DNA from: Vampirovibrionales bacterium
GTDB lineage: Bacteria; Cyanobacteriota; Vampirovibrionia; Vampirovibrionales; JAJTHC01
Direction: 5' to 3'
NCBI GenBank assembly: GCA_947458095.1
Contig: CANGYO010000004.1
Location: 1-43,089, forward strand
Length of the DNA: 43,089 nucleotides
Part shown: one piece after another, positions 24,896-32,206 of the stretch
Position numbering within the stretch: the first letter of the stretch is position 1
How the letters are laid out: the number at the start of each line of letters is the position of its first letter
Program-made: the position numbers and the translations under genes
The notes under the pieces: generated by a model
What the model saw: the letters and a program-made list of their open reading frames with translations, nothing else
What the model was told of the DNA's origin: nothing
The model's database searches: none

Positions 24896-25438
24896 CTAAG
24901 CGTCTGTCGGGGTCTCTTCTTTAGCGATTTCTTCGGCTTCTGCTTCAGCGGTGGCTTCTTCAAGCACTTCAGCCACTTCGGCTTCTGCTTCAGCAACAGC
25001 TTCTTCAAGCACTTCAGCAACGGATTCTTCGGCAACGGCTTCAGTCGTTTCAACTTCTGTAATCACTTCAGCGACTTCCGCTTCCGCTACTTCTTCTTCC
25101 GCAACCACGTCTTCAAGAACCGCTTCTTCAGCGACTTTTTCTTTCACTTGGTTGGCTTCGCCCAAGTGTTCTTTTTTAGCTTTTTTAGGCAATTGAATCA
25201 ACGAACCATCTTCAGGAGCCAATGTCGCTAAGTAAGCAACCGTTTCAGAAGGCTGAGCGCCTTTAGCGATCCACGCATTAAGGGATTCTTTGTTCAATTT
25301 CAATTCTTTCGACATGGGGTTGTAGTAACCCAATTCTTCAATGGGGCGACCGTTACGGCGATCCCGCTTGTTCATGACGACAATTCTGTAAAAAGGACTT
25401 TTTTTGCGTCCTAGGCGTTTTAAACGAATACGAACCAT
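24896..25438 (-). CDS. rpsP: ribosomal protein S16 with a long acidic C-terminal extension
   Basis: Residues 1-82 are a normal S16 ([41 protein letters not shown] ... AYLATL), a 30S assembly protein. After a basic linker ([18 protein letters not shown]) come about 85 residues of almost only Glu, Ala and Val with short internal repeats such as VAEVLEEA and AEAEAE. The total of 180 residues is about twice the usual length. The extension is strongly acidic and may be helical or coiled. AAGGAA lies 11 nt before the ATG. The usual neighbours rimM, trmD and rplS are absent. Confidence 0.92.
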   Translation of the reverse strand: MVRIRLKRLGRKKSPFYRIVVMNKRDRRNGRPIEELGYYNPMSKELKLNKESLNAWIAKGAQPSETVAYLATLAPEDGSLIQLPKKAKKEHLGEANQVKEKVAEEAVLEDVVAEEEVAEAEVAEVITEVETTEAVAEESVAEVLEEAVAEAEAEVAEVLEEATAEAEAEEIAKEETPTDA

Positions 25439-25696
25439 TTGGGTGTATTTCCTTTATAAATGTAAAAAGTGTGCATCGTGTGAATCCGTTAGAGGCTTTG
25501 AAAAAGCGTCTTGCCGATGCGACGTTTTTACCGCAGGGGCTAGGCATTCACGAGGGGGGAATATGCTCACTTTACTATAACGCATCCATTGTAAAACGCA
25601 AGGGGAGATTTCTAGTCATAAATGTATAGAGAGTCTTGTTCTTCGCATTAGATAATAGTATCATAAGCAAAGTTGCTGGTATAAAGGAATCAAAAC

Positions 25697-26419
25697 ATGG
25701 ATACAAGAGAGAAAACTGATAAATACATAAGTATTCTAAGAGAAAGTTTTCATACAGTGTTTGTAAACACAGAGCAATCAGAAGATTTTTGGAAAAAAAT
25801 AGAGTCGTTTTTTCAACTTGATAAAGAGAATTATGGGAAACTCTTGGATTGTTTGTATTTACTTGAAGATACTCAACTAGCAAAGAGTGACTATTATTTA
25901 TACGGATTAAAAGGATCCTTTGGTGAAAAATATTTAAGATTGTATGGGTTACTGAATGCCTGCTTTCTTCAAAAAGAAGCACTCATAGTGTCTAGGGAAT
26001 GCACAAAACTAGAAAAGGTGAATTTTGAGGCAGTAAAAATATTTGATTATCGAAATACTTATGCAGCACACACTCCTAACAAGAAGGGAGATAAAACTAA
26101 AAATAAAACACAACTTAAGCGTTCTTTTATTTTGTGTCGATTTTCTTTAAATGAGGAAAGGGTAAAGGGTTATTCTTCTTTCCCTAAGGATGAGACTATA
26201 TATAAAGATGCTCTCTTAATTGATCTACTACAAGAATGGGATAGTACTTTGATTACTCATTTAGAAAGTATCATAGAAAAACTGTTTTCTTGTATTTCGC
26301 CTGAACAGCCTGAACTAGATAGCTTCAAGAAAAGCTTTGACATTGTAAAAGGAGGAGGGTTTTCGACAAACATCACTGACATCCCTGAAAAATTGAATAT
26401 CACTATAAGTTTTTTCTAA
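25697..26419 (+). CDS. AT-rich orphan gene with a HEPN-like RX5H motif
   Basis: The 240-residue product is charged and mostly helical, without signal peptide or membrane segment. Its codon use is visibly richer in A and T than its neighbours (many aaa, tta and ata codons), which suggests recent acquisition. R119-N-T-Y-A-A-H125 within FDYRNTYAAHTPNK fits the RX4-6H motif with a polar residue after Arg that marks HEPN ribonuclease domains. HEPN proteins commonly act in toxin-antitoxin and phage-defence systems. No partner nucleotidyltransferase is adjacent. AAAGGAATC before the ATG supports the start. The gene ends 11 nt before the Maf gene, convergently. The family assignment is tentative. Confidence 0.6.
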   Translation: MDTREKTDKYISILRESFHTVFVNTEQSEDFWKKIESFFQLDKENYGKLLDCLYLLEDTQLAKSDYYLYGLKGSFGEKYLRLYGLLNACFLQKEALIVSRECTKLEKVNFEAVKIFDYRNTYAAHTPNKKGDKTKNKTQLKRSFILCRFSLNEERVKGYSSFPKDETIYKDALLIDLLQEWDSTLITHLESIIEKLFSCISPEQPELDSFKKSFDIVKGGGFSTNITDIPEKLNITISFF

Positions 26420-26430
26420 AAAACTAAAAT

Positions 26431-28371
26431 CTACCAGTTAGCTTTAATGCTAAACGTCAGCTCGTCATCTTTAATCAAGTCGTAGCTATCTTCAAGCTTC
26501 ACGATCGCCGCTTCCACAGGAGGCAAAATCGCTTCTTGCAATAGCTTAACCATCGTTTTGAGATACTGAGCATCCACCGAAAAGTTTTGCCGATGCTCTT
26601 CTTCCGTTTCCGCAAAGTCATTATACGCCTGATAAATCACCAACTGCTCGTGATAAAAGGCATCGTTCAACAACGGTTCCGCTTCTAAAGTCTCTGAAAA
26701 GCGGTTAAAGGCGTCAGAATACCGTTCAGATGCTTCCGTCCACGAATTGGACTTGAGGATTTTCAACGTGTCAAGCTTTTGAATGGCGGTTTTGGCTTCT
26801 TCAATCGTTTCTTTTGTGTGCTTTTTAAGTGCTTTCATCGCCTCATAAAGCCGTTCGGCTTTGGTGTTCGTACTGCTTTGCTCTTGGGATGCTTCAATCC
26901 CTGCTTCGACAATGGCATCCACATCGATGCGTTCTTGCAAGTTCAAACGAGGCAACAGCTCTTCAATCGGCAAGTTTTCCATATCCTCAATTTTGGCACC
27001 GCCCACTGAACAATTGTAGACGTTAAACTCAGGAAACACGACACGGATTTTACTGCGAATGGTGTCAAAATGGTACTTAAAATGGCGGTAATCTTCTTGG
27101 GTCATAATTTGATTGCCCTGCCAATCTTCCACATAATGCAGTTCGGTCGCACGGTTATTGAGTTCTTTAGAAACCAGATATTTCCCACTTAGCTCGACTT
27201 CTTCACCTGTGGCATACACCTGCATGCCACGCAAGGCAAGGTCTTGCCCTGCTAAAATCATCGTGCGAAAACCCAAATCCACCGCCACCAAAAACATATA
27301 AAACGCTACCGTCCCGCCTGTATGATACTCATGCGTTTTTTCGTCAAACATAGTGTTCAAGTAAGTCGTGTATTGATCGTTATATTTCAGAGACGCCGCC
27401 CAACGGCTTTTGCAAGTTTGGCTCAACATAAAGGTGTCCGAACTGGGGCCTGTAATAATGTGGCTGTCCGCAAGAGGGGCTTCCAAGCCTTCCATTTGCT
27501 TGGCAGGGCCGTAATAATCCATGCCAAAGACGAAATCGGGCGTAATGCCGTGCTTTTTGAAGGCTTTAACGGCTCCGCTGACGCAACAAATGACAAGCTT
27601 GTCTCGCACGGCGTGAATATGAGGCAGCACATCGTTTAAAGAAGGCCCTGCTCCGCACATTAAGGCGGTTTTACCTTCAAAGGCATCACGCAAGTGCGTG
27701 ACCGAATGCATGGTGGGTAGAAACGACGTGTTTTGAAGGAAGACATCCGTCCACAAACGGCTACGCCCTTGCAAGAGCTTGGCGTTACGCACGGCATTGT
27801 CCGCATGGAGCTTGAGCTTTTCCACCACAGGCTTGAGCCTTTCCCCAAAGGCGTGAATCATCCCTGGCAACATCATCATCCCGATGCCGTCGCCTTGCAC
27901 GAGGTGCGTTTCCACATACTGCCACAAAGGTTCAGAATCGGTAAAAAGCAAAATGCTTTCATGGGCGAGTTCTTCGGCTAAATTGATATTGCTTAGCGTA
28001 AAATACAATAAATCGAGATCTTTTTCATAAATCACGACTTTGGCTTGACTGTTTTTGGCTCGCACCGCTTGCACCAAGGGTTTCAGCACGTAGCCCAAGC
28101 CCAAACCAAAGACGATGTTAATGGAATGCTTGCCGTAACAGACTTGATCTTCAACCAGTGCTTCCGCTTCCGCAACGGCACCGTTCATGCTATGCAAGGG
28201 GATTTTGTCGTTGTATAAAATCGTCAAATCTTTGACGTTGGTTTCATAAATGTGGATATTTTCGGCGGACGCTTTTTCGGCGTGATTACGAATATGTTTA
28301 GCGGAATTGGCGTTATAGCCTTTTACGTCTTTAAATAAGGCGTTTAAATTGCTTTCTAAAAAAGTGGTCAT
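26431..28371 (-). CDS. Maf/DUF115-type flagellin glycosyltransferase
   Basis: The 646 residues match the motility accessory factor family (MAF_flag10/DUF115), which transfers nonulosonic acids such as pseudaminic or legionaminic acid to flagellin. Features include INIVFGLGLGYVLKPL near residue 85, the nucleotide-binding-like TALMCGAGPSLNDVLP near 235, ICCVSGAVKAFKKHGITPDFVFGMDYYGP and GGTVAFYMFLVAVDLGFRTMILAGQDLA. The C-terminal 200 residues are helical. AAGGGAAG before the ATG is the likely ribosome-binding site. It is directly downstream of a CMP-sugar synthetase-like gene, which would supply the donor. Confidence 0.85.
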   Translation of the reverse strand: MTTFLESNLNALFKDVKGYNANSAKHIRNHAEKASAENIHIYETNVKDLTILYNDKIPLHSMNGAVAEAEALVEDQVCYGKHSINIVFGLGLGYVLKPLVQAVRAKNSQAKVVIYEKDLDLLYFTLSNINLAEELAHESILLFTDSEPLWQYVETHLVQGDGIGMMMLPGMIHAFGERLKPVVEKLKLHADNAVRNAKLLQGRSRLWTDVFLQNTSFLPTMHSVTHLRDAFEGKTALMCGAGPSLNDVLPHIHAVRDKLVICCVSGAVKAFKKHGITPDFVFGMDYYGPAKQMEGLEAPLADSHIITGPSSDTFMLSQTCKSRWAASLKYNDQYTTYLNTMFDEKTHEYHTGGTVAFYMFLVAVDLGFRTMILAGQDLALRGMQVYATGEEVELSGKYLVSKELNNRATELHYVEDWQGNQIMTQEDYRHFKYHFDTIRSKIRVVFPEFNVYNCSVGGAKIEDMENLPIEELLPRLNLQERIDVDAIVEAGIEASQEQSSTNTKAERLYEAMKALKKHTKETIEEAKTAIQKLDTLKILKSNSWTEASERYSDAFNRFSETLEAEPLLNDAFYHEQLVIYQAYNDFAETEEEHRQNFSVDAQYLKTMVKLLQEAILPPVEAAIVKLEDSYDLIKDDELTFSIKANW

Positions 28372-28397
28372 GGGGACTTCCCTTCTTCTCTCTTTTT

Positions 28398-29282
28398 TTA
28401 CAAGTCTTGCGAGCGGTCTTGTTGCTTCAAACGACTCAACGGGTTCAACGGATTCAATCGCTTACGGGGTGCCAATGGCTTGGGTGAAAAAACCGTCTTT
28501 TCTAAATCAGTACCTTCGCAAAGCGTGCTTTCAATTCTAAGTTGAGCGTCCAACAAGGCTTCGGCGACTTGAAAATCAGGGGCGGTGTCAACATCGATTG
28601 AACGTTGCCACGGCATTTCATACGCCAGAACCGTGCCTAAATCCCACAAGCTAAAACCCACAGGCTTTTGAAGCAGGGCAAGCGTCGGCACGATGTAAAA
28701 GGCTCCGTTGGGGGTGACGTAGGTGTTTTCAGCGTCATCGTGCAGGTGAAGATTCGCTGGCTTTACGTCGTTTTGCGTCTTTTTTAACAACCACGACACG
28801 GGCTTACTAGGCGGACACACACTCAACAAGCCTGTTGAGCGAAGGTTTTCGGTGTAACTTTCTAAGTCTTCTAAGGCTTTTTGGAAATCGACCGTTTGCA
28901 CCAAGGGGCTGGTGCATTGGCACAGCATCACCCAATCGGGGAGTGCTTCAAAGCTTTGAGCCTGCCATTCTTGCAGGAAATACGCCAAGCTGTCAAAGCT
29001 GGATGTCTGTGCATCGCTGACGGCAGGGGGGCGTTGGAAAGGCGGGATTTCTATTTTAGGATGTGAGCCTTTGGCAAGATCCAAAAGGGCGTCATCATCG
29101 CTGAAGAGGAAGCGTCGTTCGATGCCCTCAGCGTCTTCAAGGGCATCAAAATACCACGATGCCATTGGGCGGTTACACAAGGGGAGCATCGCTTTATTCG
29201 GCAGGCGTTGGGAGCCTGCTCGTGCCAAGACCACTGCCCACACTCGGGGGGGAGTTGTTTTTGAGAAGGTGGACTTAGGCAT
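28398..29282 (-). CDS. CMP-sugar synthetase-like cytidylyltransferase (NeuA/PseF type)
   Basis: The 294 residues carry the nucleotide-binding start VWAVVLARAGSQRLPNKAMLPL, a variant of the NeuA/PseF ARxGSxRxxxK motif, and SIDVDTAPDFQVAEALL, the conserved metal- and sugar-binding Asp region. QCTSPLVQTVDFQKAL corresponds to the family's TSPL segment. Such enzymes activate nonulosonic acids with CTP. It is 26 nt upstream of the Maf gene in the same direction. The last 45 residues (from LEKTVFSPKPLAPRKRLNPL) are basic and outside the domain. Whether the substrate is pseudaminic, legionaminic or another acid cannot be told; the synthesis genes are not here. Confidence 0.8.
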   Translation of the reverse strand: MPKSTFSKTTPPRVWAVVLARAGSQRLPNKAMLPLCNRPMASWYFDALEDAEGIERRFLFSDDDALLDLAKGSHPKIEIPPFQRPPAVSDAQTSSFDSLAYFLQEWQAQSFEALPDWVMLCQCTSPLVQTVDFQKALEDLESYTENLRSTGLLSVCPPSKPVSWLLKKTQNDVKPANLHLHDDAENTYVTPNGAFYIVPTLALLQKPVGFSLWDLGTVLAYEMPWQRSIDVDTAPDFQVAEALLDAQLRIESTLCEGTDLEKTVFSPKPLAPRKRLNPLNPLSRLKQQDRSQDL

Positions 29283-29408
29283 AAGGGGGGTTCTTTCAAG
29301 ATAGCAGAATGTCTAATTAAGCTTTTTTTAGTTTAGCATGGCACGACGATCGTCGGTGATCTTCGCTTCAAGATTGCCCTATGTGATTGAGTCGAGGGGA
29401 AAGAGCCA

Positions 29409-29479
29409 GTCATCCTGAACGCATGTGAAGGATCTCCCCAAACGGAGGGGAGGAGATGTTTCGTTACACTCAACATGAC
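29409..29479. repeat. dispersed repeat D, copy 1
   Basis: An imperfect palindrome with arms gtcatcctgaacgcatg...gaaggatct and agatgtttcg...ctcaacatgac, joined by ccccaaacggagggg. It recurs inverted at 34083-34162, and its arms resemble one arm of the C element at 30640. It lies between the CMP-sugar synthetase-like gene and the end of flhB. Confidence 0.75.
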
Positions 29480-29490
29480 GGCGTAATTAG

Positions 29491-30582
29491 TTAAACCTCT
29501 CGGGTTTCGGTAGCTTTTTGTAAGGGGTTTTCACCCTTCATTTGCCACGCAAACATCAGAATTTCCGCCACGGCTTGATACAAATCAGGCGGGATGTCTT
29601 GGTTGACGTCCACCACACGATAGAGCGTCCGAGCCAGCACAGGGTTTTCCACAATCGGGATGCCATGCTCTCTCGCCACCGCTTTAATGCGTTCGGCGAA
29701 ATGTTCCGCTCCTTTGGCGACGACTAACGGGGCTTCCATTTCTTTGGGCTTGTACTTCAACGCCACCGCCACATGAATGGGGTTCGTCGTAATCACATCC
29801 GCCGTGGGGACGGCTTCAAGCTGGCGTTGCATCATCATTTGCATCCGCTTTTGTTTCAGCATGTGCTTGACCATGGGGTCGCCTTCACTTTGCTTGTATT
29901 CGTCTTTCACTTCTTTCAGCGACATTTTTTGATCGTTCATAAACTTGGTGCGTTGGTAAAGGTAATCTCCAAACCCGATGATGATGAAAAACATAATGGC
30001 GAGAAAGATAAAATCTTGCAAGATTTTGCCGACCAAAAACAGGATGATCATGGGCGTGTCGCTGTGCATGCTGTTGATCATTTCAGGCAGGTGCTTCATA
30101 AAGGAGTTGTAGCCCATATAAAAGAGGATGCCAATCTTCAGCAAGTTTTTCGCCAGTTCAATGACGGTTCGTTTGGAAAAAATCCCTTTTAAGCCGTTGA
30201 CAGGGTTGAGTTTGTCCAACTTGGGCGTAATGGACTTTAAGGCAAAGAGAGGACCCACTTGCAAAAAATCGGCGAAAAAAGCGATCATAAAAGCCAAGCC
30301 TAAAAACGGCAAGCTCGGCAGTACCAAGCCTTTAATCGAATGTAGAATCATGAACATGGTTCCCATATCATCCAAGTGTTTTTGAGGAATGAGATCAAAA
30401 AAGACGATGAACATTTCGCACACGGCTTTAAACACAAAGGGCGACAACGCCAGCAATAAAATAAACATAATCGCCAAAAATACGCCAGCGGAAAGGTCTC
30501 GGCTTTTAATGACCTGCCCTGATTCTCTCAAGCGTTGGAGCTTCTGCTGGGACGCTTCAAAGGATTTGTCTTCATCACCCAT
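29491..30582 (-). CDS. flhB: flagellar type III export switch protein FlhB
   Basis: FlhB is an inner-membrane component of the flagellar export apparatus that switches from rod/hook to filament substrates. The 363 residues begin with DEDKSFEASQQKLQRLRESGQVIKSRDL, then four membrane helices, and the self-cleaving cytoplasmic domain with TTNPIHVAVALKYKP near residue 265. The cleavage motif is NPIH instead of the common NPTH; cleavage is between Asn and Pro and should be retained. The start has AAAGG about 11 nt upstream. fliR and flhA, its usual neighbours, are absent. Confidence 0.94.
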   Translation of the reverse strand: MGDEDKSFEASQQKLQRLRESGQVIKSRDLSAGVFLAIMFILLLALSPFVFKAVCEMFIVFFDLIPQKHLDDMGTMFMILHSIKGLVLPSLPFLGLAFMIAFFADFLQVGPLFALKSITPKLDKLNPVNGLKGIFSKRTVIELAKNLLKIGILFYMGYNSFMKHLPEMINSMHSDTPMIILFLVGKILQDFIFLAIMFFIIIGFGDYLYQRTKFMNDQKMSLKEVKDEYKQSEGDPMVKHMLKQKRMQMMMQRQLEAVPTADVITTNPIHVAVALKYKPKEMEAPLVVAKGAEHFAERIKAVAREHGIPIVENPVLARTLYRVVDVNQDIPPDLYQAVAEILMFAWQMKGENPLQKATETREV

Positions 30583-30639
30583 CGAGGTTCTGCCTTTTAG
30601 ATTGACTTTTGTATCTTTATATTATCATGCTAAACTATT

Positions 30640-30782
30640 TATAGAAAGCTCTGCGAAAGTGGTTTTCGTCATCCTAAGTGAAACGAAGGATCACCCTAGT
30701 CTTTGCGGTTTCCATTTTGGGAGATTGCCACGCTACGCTCGCAATGACGGTATGTTTTCAGACTTCCGCAAAGCCTTTTATA
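30640..30782. repeat. dispersed repeat C, copy 2, with hybrid arms
   Basis: The outer ends tatagaaagctctgcgaaag and cttccgcaaagccttttata are imperfect inverted repeats. The left inner arm (gtcatcctaagtgaaacgaa) is of D type and the right inner arm (attgccacgctacgctcgca) is of C type. It sits just upstream of the glycosyltransferase start and is the reason the ORF track extends that gene too far. Confidence 0.85.
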
Positions 30783-30799
30783 GAATTAAGGACACGGTT

Positions 30800-31906
30800 G
30801 TGAACATTTTATTAGATACTTACATTTTCACCAAACACGCAGGGGGCATGGCAAAAGTCACCGCATTTTTGTATGAAGAAGTCCTAAAGCTCCTGCCCAA
30901 TAGCGTCCGTGGTGTTAGTCAGCTCACCCTAAAAGAAGGGAGCCTCCCTGAAGGGATATGCAATACGATCTTGCCCCTGCCTTTGGGGCGTGAAACTTGG
31001 CGTAGCCTGGTTTTGCCGATCTATAGTCGTTTAGCGTCGCCGTCTGTTTTACACTTTCCTGCCAACGGATTGATCCCTGTGGGCTTGCCTCGTTCCACTA
31101 AAGTCGTCACAACCCTGCACGACGTCTTACAGCTGGATATGGACGACTTTTACCGCCCTGAAGATGTTGCCAAAAGAGACGCCTATGTGAAGCGTTTGAT
31201 GAATGATTTAAGTCGCACCGATGTACTCGTCACGGTGTCGGACTATTCCAAGCAACGCATTTTGCATCATTTCCCTAATTTAGCTTTAGATCCTATTGTC
31301 ATTCCCAATGCGACGACGCTGACTCGTCCCCATGGCTTAAAGGCCTTGTCTTTAGAAGACTTAGCCGATAAAAATACGCCGTATTTTTTGTACACAGGGC
31401 GTTACGAAAAACGAAAAGGGCTGGAATGGTTGCTCGATGCCTTCTTGGCGGGGCATCAAGCAGGGACGCTAAAAAGTCGCCTACTGCTCACAGGCGAATC
31501 CGCCTTTATCAGCGAGGCGTTTACGGCACAACTCAACGTCGCCAAAGCCCTAGGCATTGTGGAAGAGCTGGGTTATGTGGATGACGACACGCTCATTACG
31601 CTAATGAATGAAGCGGTGGCGTTGGTGTATCCGTCTTTTGCCGAAGGCTTTGGGTTGCCTCCGTTAGAAGCGATGAACCTGTTCTGCCCTGTGATTACCA
31701 CGGCGTTAACGGCGTTGCCCTTTACCTGTGGAAACGCCGTGTACTATGTGGATCCTCAAGCACCGTCGTCGTTGCTGGTGGCGATGCAACGCTTGGAAAG
31801 CGAGGCATCGTTGCGAGCGGAACTCATCGATTTGGGGCTTGAGCAGGTCAAGCAGTTTAGTTGGCGACGCAGTGCGGAAGCTTTTTTGGACGCTATCGTG
31901 TTTTAG
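30800..31906 (+). CDS. GT4-family glycosyltransferase
   Basis: A GT-B fold glycosyltransferase of 368 residues. The N-terminal half has HAGGMAKVTAFLYEEV and VVTTLHDVLQLDMDDFY; the donor-binding half has YFLYTGRYEKRKGLEWLLDAF and the EX7E-like AEGFGLPPLEAM. It probably transfers a nucleotide-activated sugar to a surface glycan. I start at the GTG at 30800, preceded by AAGGA 9 nt upstream; the track start at 30389 translates antisense flhB and a C repeat. It is divergent from flhB and may belong to the same surface-glycan theme as the Maf gene. Confidence 0.88.
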   Translation: MNILLDTYIFTKHAGGMAKVTAFLYEEVLKLLPNSVRGVSQLTLKEGSLPEGICNTILPLPLGRETWRSLVLPIYSRLASPSVLHFPANGLIPVGLPRSTKVVTTLHDVLQLDMDDFYRPEDVAKRDAYVKRLMNDLSRTDVLVTVSDYSKQRILHHFPNLALDPIVIPNATTLTRPHGLKALSLEDLADKNTPYFLYTGRYEKRKGLEWLLDAFLAGHQAGTLKSRLLLTGESAFISEAFTAQLNVAKALGIVEELGYVDDDTLITLMNEAVALVYPSFAEGFGLPPLEAMNLFCPVITTALTALPFTCGNAVYYVDPQAPSSLLVAMQRLESEASLRAELIDLGLEQVKQFSWRRSAEAFLDAIVF

Positions 31907-31916
31907 AGAGTTCAAT

Positions 31917-31968
31917 AGTGGCTTTGTCTCCGCTCCTGATTTTAGGAGAGGGGGCAGGACTTTCTTCA
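31917..31968. repeat. dispersed repeat E, second matching copy
   Basis: The sequence agtggctttgtctccgctcc, then a palindrome around GATTTT, then aggagagggggcagga and ttcttcat matches 11873-11926 closely. It starts 10 nt after the glycosyltransferase stop. Confidence 0.7.
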
Positions 31969-31977
31969 TACCACCCC

Positions 31978-32008
31978 AAAAAAAGGCCTGGTCTGTATCA
32001 GACCAGGC
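31978..32008 (-). terminator. intrinsic terminator, leftward
   Basis: GCCTGGTCTG and CAGACCAGGC form a perfect 10-bp stem around a 3-nt loop. On the minus strand it is followed by CTTTTTTT, so it ends the leftward transcript of the TPR gene, with repeat A2 lying in the 3' untranslated part. It may also stop rightward readthrough from the glycosyltransferase gene. Confidence 0.85.
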
Positions 32009-32025
32009 GACTCTCTCTCTCTTAA

Positions 32026-32175
32026 TATAGTGTTTTAAAGAGTTTTCCGTACAGTAGGCTAGACGAGAAGCCTAGATTATTTTGTGAAGAAGTGTAGATA
32101 GACCTACATGACTGAACAAAATAATCGTAGCGACAAAGTATAGACACTGTAGGGGAAATTATTTAAAATACTATA
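32026..32175. repeat. dispersed repeat A, copy 2
   Basis: The 150-bp element runs from tatagtgttttaaagag to ttaaaatactata. The internal arms gattattttgt and acaaaataatc and the tgtag...ctaca inner stem are intact. It lies between convergent genes, inside the 3' region of the TPR gene transcript. Confidence 0.9.
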
Positions 32176-32206
32176 GGTAAACAAAAAGGTGGGTTTATTC
32201 GTAAAC

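Noticed and set aside
24951-25231. Ser/Thr/Ala-rich and Phe-rich ORFs on the plus strand over rpsP
   Set aside because: They are antisense shadows of the Glu/Ala repeat tail of S16.
25480-25629. GTG-started frame of about 49 codons upstream of the HEPN-like gene
   Set aside because: No ribosome-binding site, overlaps the presumed rpsP promoter region, and no recognisable product.
30389-30799. N-terminal extension of the glycosyltransferase
   Set aside because: It runs antisense to flhB and through a C repeat; a GTG with AAGGA at 30800 gives a normal GT-B N-terminus.
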